Assembly: GCA_002751075.1 (NCBI GenBank)
Contig: NAOQ01000090.1
Location: 9,034-49,198, forward strand
Direction of reading: 5' to 3'
DNA length: 40,165 bases
From: Ichthyophonus hoferi
Lineage: Eukaryota > Opisthokonta > Ichthyosporea > Ichthyophonida > Ichthyophonidae
The position numbers were made by a program, and so were the translations under genes. The notes beneath the pieces are model-generated. The model searched no databases. It was not told the origin of the DNA and saw nothing but the letters and a program-made list of their open reading frames with translations. Positions 33,268 through 40,165 of the stretch are shown here, one piece after another (within the stretch, counting starts at the first letter, position 1; every line of letters starts with the position of its first letter).

Positions 33268-36200
33268 ATGTCGTTGGAGGACCCCTTCTTTGTAGTGAAA
33301 GAGTAAATATTTGTACTCTTGAATATTTTGGTTTTCCTTTTTTCTTACTAAGCTTTCCCAGGCCACATATGTGTAGTTTAACAAAGATGCATGTTTTTTC
33401 CAACTAATTATCATCGTCTTGCATGTACTAACTTACTCTTTCTTCTTTTTTTCTTTCTTTCTCTTTCTATATCTGTTCTCTGTTTCTCCCCTTCCCTCCT
33501 TCCTGATACTATATATTTATTTTCCCCTTTCTTTTTAGCCTGGATACTTTACCACTCCATATCCAAGTACACTAACAGTCTTCCTTCCATATAGTGAAGT
33601 TGAACAGGCGGTCAGTTCTGTGCGTAAACTTTACGAGCGGTGGCAAGAGTTATATAGCAGCTCTTCTGTTACTGAAAATGAAGAGTATGAATGGGCCACT
33701 AATGAATTAAAAAATAGCGTTAGAGGAATAGAGTGGGATCTAGAGGACCTAGGTTAGTTGTGGTCGTTTGTTTATGGTTTTGGAAGCTCATATATAAACA
33801 AAAAGAGACGTGTATGGATGTATAAAAATAGATCAATACATGTATGTATGCCTATAGAGATAATTGTATGCACAGGACACATTCCTGCATTATACATGCA
33901 TATATATTTATATTTAGTTCTGTAGATTTATAGTCAAATAAATGTCCAACATAGAGGTACGCACCATATATAGTTATATAGGCGCTTTACACATACATTT
34001 AGCTCTACATGCATACATAATTCTACCCGTTTTTACATTTTGTGCACACGTACACACATATATATACAAGTATTTAAATGGTTAACTTTGTTAATACTTA
34101 TGTTCTTTTATACCGCAAAAAGACCCCTTCTCATTCTTCCCTGTACCTACCCGATATCCTTTTTGTATTCCCCTCACCCTCTACTTCTATTAGGCTGTAA
34201 TATGTAACCCCTTACCTGTATTCTACAGATGATACTATTGATATTGTAGAACAGAACCCACTCAAATTTAAAATTACTGCCAATGAAATGAACGAGCGAA
34301 AAGGATTCATTATCCAAACCAGGCAGACTATAAAGGCAAGTTTATGTTTGCGTGGTCCCTTGGTCATTCTGTTGTCTATGATGTATAATAGTATGCAATG
34401 GTTTATCTCCCAACCTCTCATATCTCTAATTTATTTTTGTGTCTTTATGTCTATTCATTTACATCACCCTTTCAGACCATTAAACACTCGTAGTTTTTAT
34501 GTCTATCTACTGCAATCATAGCTTGTTGATTATATGTTTTCTAATCTTATTCTATTCATCTGATTAGTTAGTAAGTTTTATTTATAGGTAGATTATATGT
34601 CTGTAGTCCAATCCGCCTATTCTATTATTATGACCGACCTGTTATATACTCTATTTACATTAATGGTTGTTTGTGAACCATGGACAAGATATGGAATATA
34701 AAAATATGATGTGATTGGATATTTTTAGAAACAAAATGAACGAGATTCGGTAAGCTAATGAAAAATAAAAAGAGAGAGATGGAAAAATCCAGCATAGTAA
34801 TTGTGATTCCTTTTCAAATTGCTGCATGCCATATGGTTATCATGACTATAGGGGGTTCTAGCCATTAATAATGGGTTTAATGATTGGATAAACAGTGTTA
34901 TAACAGCGTAAGGTGTTCATTGTATTGGCTCACAGGAAATCAAGGATACGATTAACAGCCAACAAGCCAAGTCAAAGATAGAGTCCAATAATAGAACGGT
35001 AGGTTTATGTTACTATATTTCTAGTAAGTTTATTGGCTGATGACCATCTGTCTTTTTATGTTTATTGAGTTGTGCTATTTTACCTCAGTCTTTTGAAGCA
35101 ATGACACGGATGTATGTATTGTATGTAACCATAATATCTATATGTATGCATCCATATCACTTCGTATGTACTTATATATATTTGCACCAAAACCCACCCA
35201 CATCTGCTGATATAAAGGGTTCTTTATTATAGATATTAACAACTTAAATACATACAGGCACTGCTTAACAGTAAAAGTCATGCAAGTAACAAATATGAAA
35301 AGTTAGACGACGAGCTGACCCGTGATAACCAGACATTTATTTCAGAACAGAGAAGGGACCACAAGGTATGTAGCTATGGCCTTTATCTTTTTCATGTATG
35401 TCCTATGGTTGGTGTTCGATCATGCTATTTATAAGATATATCCGTGTTCTATTGAGTATTAGTGTATGTATATCTTATGTATATCTCCATATCAAATGTT
35501 TACATGTGCGTATGTTTTCAAATAGGCCCGCGATTTGCTTATTGCCCGGCACAACCCAACCCCATTACATATGACATGTACATAGACTATGCAATTATGA
35601 ATAGTGTTCATACTGTAATCCTCTATGCCTTTCTCCCTCTCTCTCTTGCTCACCCACCAACCCCTTAGATGGAAATGGAGGAACAAGACCGTAACCTTGA
35701 ACGGGTAGGACGATCTGTGGGTGTTTTGAAGCATCTGGGCACTGAGATTGGTCGAGAGTTAGATGACCAGGTTTTGTAAGTGCCCGCACCTCTCTTGCCC
35801 ATATATGCATATATGACATCTTGTTTTGTTTTCCTCTACCCGTTTCCTATTTATATTCACATATATGTGATCATAAACCTAAACTAAAGCAATCTTTCGC
35901 ATAATCATTTTGTTATTTGTTTACATATATATGTATGTTTATATTTATATTCATACTTACCTTCACATATGTTCTTTCTTTACCCAGTACATTGCCCTAC
36001 TGGCTTCTTGGCTTCCTTCTTTATTTCGTTTCTTATTTTGTCTTATCATCTCTCTGTAGTACATCTTTCTTCCTCCACACTTACAAAATGTGAAGTCATA
36101 CGCTTGAATAAAAATAATAGTGTCTAATATTTATACCTAATCAAGTGGCTCTACCATACTACCATCGTACCCTACCTTACTTACCTTTCCACTCACGACC

Positions 36201-37284
36201 GCTTGATGATATACAGATATACGCAGTTTTTATCTCTACAATTTAAATGTATGTGTGTTATAACGGTTTACTGTGGCGAACCCCTCTTGTACATAATATC
36301 TTTTTAAGAACATATATATTATGACTGGTACTAGTGGACTATTGGCCATCCATAGCACATGGATATATCTTAGGTTAAATTGTTCATGCGGACTCACTGT
36401 ATTTAATTTTTAATTAGGCAATTATTATGTACACTCGATAGCAATTATTGATACAGACTCTTATTGTGATACTTGCTGCATAGGTTAATGGATGACTTGG
36501 GAGAGAATATGGACCAAACGGACTCTCAACTACGGAAGGTGACCAAGAAGGTTGAGAGAGTTTTAGACAGCATGAGTGGTATGTAGTATGTGTAGTGGTT
36601 AATTGGTCCATAGTATGTTTGCTCAATGACCTCTAAGCGTATCTGCAATCAGTTTTTATTGATTAGCGTGATTTGTAATATATATATATATAGTTTTTAA
36701 TTTAAATTTAAGACGAGTTTTTTAAAATATGTCTTTCCTAAACAAGATTGGGCATGATAAAATAAATTTGAGCGCGGTTTTTATAAAAAATTATATTTCA
36801 AAATCTGTTAAGTGTATGGTATAGTAATGTATACATGAGATAGAAGTGACAGGTTACCATTTCTTTCAGCCCTCCCATAACCTAGGGGGAGGATGCAGGG
36901 TTAGAGTGTCCGTTGATTGCCTTTTAATATTATATTTCAGTTGATTATAATTTTTATTTTATTTTATTTATTAATAAACTTGTTTATAAAATGTAAAAGA
37001 ATATAGCTCATGTTTATGAATAATAAAATAAATACTCGTGTCTAGTATAGTCTTGTAGTTCTCACTGAAGCGTGATCATGATAGTGCGACCTAAAATATT
37101 ATGATACAGTAATTGATCCGACCCTACAGAATGATTTAGCTAGTAAATACATTTATATTAAACAATAGCAAGTACCATATTACTAATCTCTCCTCCCTTA
37201 CACATAGACGGCAAGCAATGGGCAGCCATTGGTATACTCTTCGCTATCCTTATTGTTCTAGTCGTCATTTACTCTGTCTTCTAA
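33268..37284 (+). CDS. STX6: Syntaxin-6/Tlg1-type Qc-SNARE
   Basis: This SNARE drives fusion of endosome-derived vesicles with the trans-Golgi and pairs with Qa, Qb and R SNAREs there. Exons: 33268-33302, 33595-33752, 34229-34335, 34936-34998, 35258-35365, 35669-35775, 36484-36578 and 37208-37284; the product is 249 aa (human STX6 is 255). The tiny first exon encodes MSLEDPFFVVK, the family signature start. Residues 1-100 form the N-terminal three-helix domain (ATNELKNSVRGIEWDLEDL, then TRQTIK). The Qc-SNARE motif is about 163-223 with the zero-layer Gln at 191 (GRELDDQ). The tail anchor is 229-249 (AAIGILFAILIVLVVIYSVF). Intron 3 (34336-34935) begins GCAAGT, so it is a GC-AG intron; only this keeps phase with GAAATCAAG. 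The other introns are GT-AG, and intron 1 has a CACTAAC branch site. Confidence 0.94.
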
Positions 37285-38517
37285 ACAGAAAAGCTTCCTC
37301 TTAAGTCCTTTCTTGGTGTTCCTGTTTGGATGGCGATAGTTTTTAATCACTCATCCATATTCTGAATTGTATTTCTACAAATGATATATAGATAGATGGA
37401 CGCAAAGATTGAATGATCCAATAATAAGACAGTCCAAGTCCCTGGAACGGATTATCAGTTTGGACAATTCTTTAAAATTTAACAATTTATCGCTAGTTTT
37501 ATTGCCTATGGCATTATATTTTATAATAAACTGAGAGTGGATAATCCGCGTAGAATAAGACAGGACTGGATTGGTCCACTAACTAGTTTAAGCACTGTAG
37601 TTGGTTGATTTTCTCCGTCTTTGGTATTAATGTGGTGGTCCCTGGACGATTGCCTTTGAAGTTGTCGCCGCAATTTTTAAGATAATAATTTGCCCAATAT
37701 TCTATTAGTATGGCATGCATCAACAAATGCCGAGCATTTAACTTTAATTGTGCATTACTAGGAAATAATTTTTATCTTAGTATAACCTTTTATGGTTGAG
37801 GTTAAAAAAAAGTACAAGTAGAGCTAGATGGTTGGTGCTATAAGAATGAAATCATAAATTTGAGTAGATTTTTGATTATAAGTTGATAAAAATATATTGA
37901 AGTCATTACTTGCAATAATCATAACTGCATAAACCTGCTTAATCCCTTGGTAATAAATAAGTAATTGTAAAGCTACTTCATGAAAAGATAAAAATGCGAT
38001 TTTAGTCCAAGTAAATTGCAAATAGATTACAACAGCACCATACATCCAGTCCTAGCCAATAATTCCATGGGACTAACAAAATGTAAACAATGAAATATTA
38101 TGTGGATTATTTTTTGTAATTATTAGGGCTAGAACCGTAGTGAGAATACTCCTTTTCTTTGGCTATATTTCTATTTTTTTTATTGCTCTTAAAAAGAGTA
38201 AAGTATAGATATTATATAATGTAATGAAGTTAAGTTCCAAGTATCTAGCACTAAGCCTTGATAATTAATAAGGCTAGATGGCATTTTCTTTTTGATTATT
38301 CTAGTGAAAAGATACAAATAACCCTAGTGTTCTATTTGAACTGAGCGTACAAACCACGACCTACTGTATTATACTATATATAGAATATATAGCATACACC
38401 TATCTTTAATAATATACTCTAGCATATAGAACCCGTGGTTGAGTTTCTTGCCTGTTTTATGTTCATCAACACTATCATAAATCCATATTCTTATATTCTT
38501 ATGTAGTTCATTATTGT
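37285..38517. other. Intergenic DNA between the SNARE and the DEP gene
   Basis: This covers the 3' UTR of the SNARE gene and the promoter side of the DEP-domain gene. No codon-like stretch was found on either strand; the minus-strand ORFs (37824-38045, 38369-38563) look random. Confidence 0.4.
37525..37530 (+). promoter_or_regulatory. AATAAA poly(A) signal candidate for the syntaxin-6 homologue
   Basis: The hexamer lies 241 bases after the stop codon; it is a plausible but not unique candidate in AT-rich DNA. Confidence 0.3.
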
Positions 38518-39983
38518 ATGGATGGGAAAGCCAATGGGAGGCGTAATAATAGGGTGAAGACAAGGGATGGATTTAGGTTGATGAATATAGGGGGGGGAAC
38601 TATGGGGGAGGTCGGTAAAAACCAAGCAGACCTTTTGGTGAGTACAGTTGGCTGGTAGGGTGAAGGCCTGTTTGCAGCTGCATACCTTATGTTTTCATTG
38701 GTGTTTCAGATTATGTGACCTTATATATTTTGGTTTGTGTATAGATAGAGTTGTTTGTTTTTTTGGTAAATATTTAAGTAGGTAGATGAGTAATTAAGTA
38801 GGTATATATTTAGGTGTGTAGGGATGTAAATACGCATTTGCGTTTGTCTGTGTGAATCTTTTTTATTGTCTCGCAGTATATATATATATATATATATCCA
38901 CACCAGATATTTGTATACATTTTTTAACATAAAACATATATCGGTATACACTTATATATACCCCTTCCTCCTTCTTATTCTGCTGTCTCTTTTAGCAGGG
39001 AAATCAAGGCAATTTGCCGGAGTTATCTGAGGAAGGATCAGAAATTTTGGACCATAAACGTAGAGTTTTCCTGGAAGTTGTATTAAAAGATATCCAAAAT
39101 TGTATTCCTTTAAAGACATGCAGAAGACGATTGGTAAGGCTGGGGATAGTGGTATACATGGGTGTGGGAGAGGGAGAGGGAGAGGGGAGGAATATACATG
39201 GCAGTGCAAAAGAGGTGCCACTTGCAACATGAACACAGAAAAGTAATGCGTATTTAACAATGCAGGCAGACCTTTTGATTATGTAAAAGCTGTATGTGTA
39301 GAGGGCCTGAAGATGCATGTTCTGTCCTATGTCTTATCAACCTTTTTTTTCTCAGCGCAAATATAAAGTTTGCTTTATGGGAGGCGATGCTCTTGACTTA
39401 ATGGTAACTAGAGGCCATGTAGAATCACGGGACCATGCCATACAAATATGTCAACAATGGCTGGACGAAGGTGTGTTAGTGTGGTTAATACTTATACCTA
39501 TACACAGAGATATATCCTTCCTCTCCCACAGCTATTCCTAATTTGCGCTGTTCACTGTATTTATTTTTTCATCTATAGTGTTCCTACACAAGACTTAAAA
39601 TTTAAAATATCTTTTGGCTGATTAAGATAGAGTCTGCCATTCTCTCATACTGGTATAGTTTAATTCTATTTAAATCTCTTTTCTTATTTGCTGTGCTCTG
39701 TCCCAGACCCAGTCATGTTTCCTTTTCGTAGGACGTCACACACAATTCCTAACCATATCTCCTCTACTATATTCTATATACGATATGCTATAGGTGTAAT
39801 CAAGAGTGTGGTAGGCAATACTGTATTCAAGTCAAAGCATCACTATTACCAGTTTAGCACTTTGTCGCATACCGAACTGGCAGCTTTAAACCTAAGGCAG
39901 CGAATGGAAGGGGTTGATAAATTAAATAACCTAGTGCCATCGGATAGTACGGCAAATGAGACAGTCCTTAGTAATACTAGAGG
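38518..39983 (+). CDS. DEP-domain protein, 5' part (gene continues past the window)
   Basis: Visible exons: 38518-38637, 38999-39133 (or from 38996), 39356-39470 and 39794 to about 39983. Phases agree for the first three junctions; the fourth donor (GTGGGC) is tentative. The start is the first ATG of an open frame, and later in-frame ATGs at 38581 and 38602 are also possible; the longest form has a basic N-terminus (MDGKANGRRNNRVKTRDG). The DEP core reads FLEVVLKDIQNCIPLK, then RRRLRKYKVCFMGGDALDLM, then IQICQQWLDEG, then VFKSKHHYYQF, the layout of DEPDC1/DEPDC7-like proteins (basic RR before KxY..CF.G.DA.D). DEP domains bind membranes or receptor/G-protein partners. Domains further on, which would name the gene, lie outside the window. 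Confidence 0.75.
38878..38898 (+). repeat. (TA)n tract in DEP-gene intron 1
   Basis: A pure TA dinucleotide run inside the intron 38638-38998. Tyr/Ile-rich minus-strand ORFs over it are repeat translations. Confidence 0.8.
39166..39187 (+). other. Putative G-quadruplex inside DEP-gene intron 2
   Basis: Four runs of three or four G (39166-39168, 39172-39174, 39178-39180, 39184-39187) with 3-base loops start 32 bases after the 5' splice site at 39134. Two further G-runs (39142-39145, 39160-39162) precede them. Same strand and setting as the run in LAS1 intron 2. Confidence 0.65.
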
Positions 39984-40071
39984 GTGGGCATATGTTATCT
40001 TATACCTTGCTGTTCTTACCTCTCTTCTTATATATGATTGACTGGTTGCCATCCGAGCCTCTTACATGCTT

Positions 40072-40165
40072 ACACTCATGCATGCATACATACATACATA
40101 CATACATACATACATACATACATACATACATACATACATGCATACATACATACATACACACATAC
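40072..40165 (+). repeat. (CATA)n microsatellite at the right edge
   Basis: CATA/TACA units with a few CATG variants run to the last base of the window, in what is probably the next intron of the DEP gene. The array may extend beyond the window. Confidence 0.9.

Overview
The window comes from a nuclear genome that is AT-rich, intron-rich and full of microsatellites. Five spliced protein genes can be read, and all five lie on the + strand: LAS1 (7393-13991, 14 exons), a mitochondrial HMG-box protein (18980-19696, 2 exons), an ARFRP1/Arl3-type small GTPase (24742-28524, 5 exons), a syntaxin-6/Tlg1-type Qc-SNARE (33268-37284, 8 exons) and the 5' part of a DEP-domain gene (38518 to the window edge). 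A sixth, small gene with a 41-bp intron lies on the - strand (606-931). The protein set and the yeast-like TACTAAC/CTAAC branch sites point to an opisthokont. I favour an early-diverging, AT-rich fungus, but only by inference; no species can be named.

Layout. 1-5400 holds an old, broken Ty1/copia-type LTR element (+ strand). Its 5' LTR looks split by about 0.8 kb of DNA that carries the small serine/acid-rich gene. 5400-7390 is AT-rich intergenic DNA. 7393-13991 is LAS1, whose introns are packed with (CATA)n, (CTAT)n and (TATAG)n arrays. 13992-18979 is mostly non-coding, with one codon-like island at 17181-17319. The mitochondrial HMG-box gene follows. 20216-24400 contains an unidentified - strand ORF and a second broken copia relic (- strand) whose polypurine tract, 3' LTR and LTR foldback can be seen. 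Then come ARFRP1, a degenerate codon-like tract (29560-31530), the syntaxin-6 homologue and the DEP gene, which runs off the right edge into a (CATA)n array.

Function. LAS1 is the ITS2 endonuclease of ribosome biogenesis. The HMG-box protein probably packages mitochondrial DNA. ARFRP1/Arl3 and syntaxin-6/Tlg1 both act at the trans-Golgi/endosome boundary and are consecutive recognisable genes here. I found no operon-like cassette, CRISPR array, rRNA or convincing tRNA, and nothing that amounts to a clearly new system. The best leads are the Ala in place of the catalytic Gln in the GTPase, strong G-quadruplex runs just inside two introns, two phase-neutral tandem splice acceptors, a GC-AG intron and the gene lodged in an LTR. 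Exon borders were set by hand from homology, reading phase and GT/AG sites; none has transcript support here.
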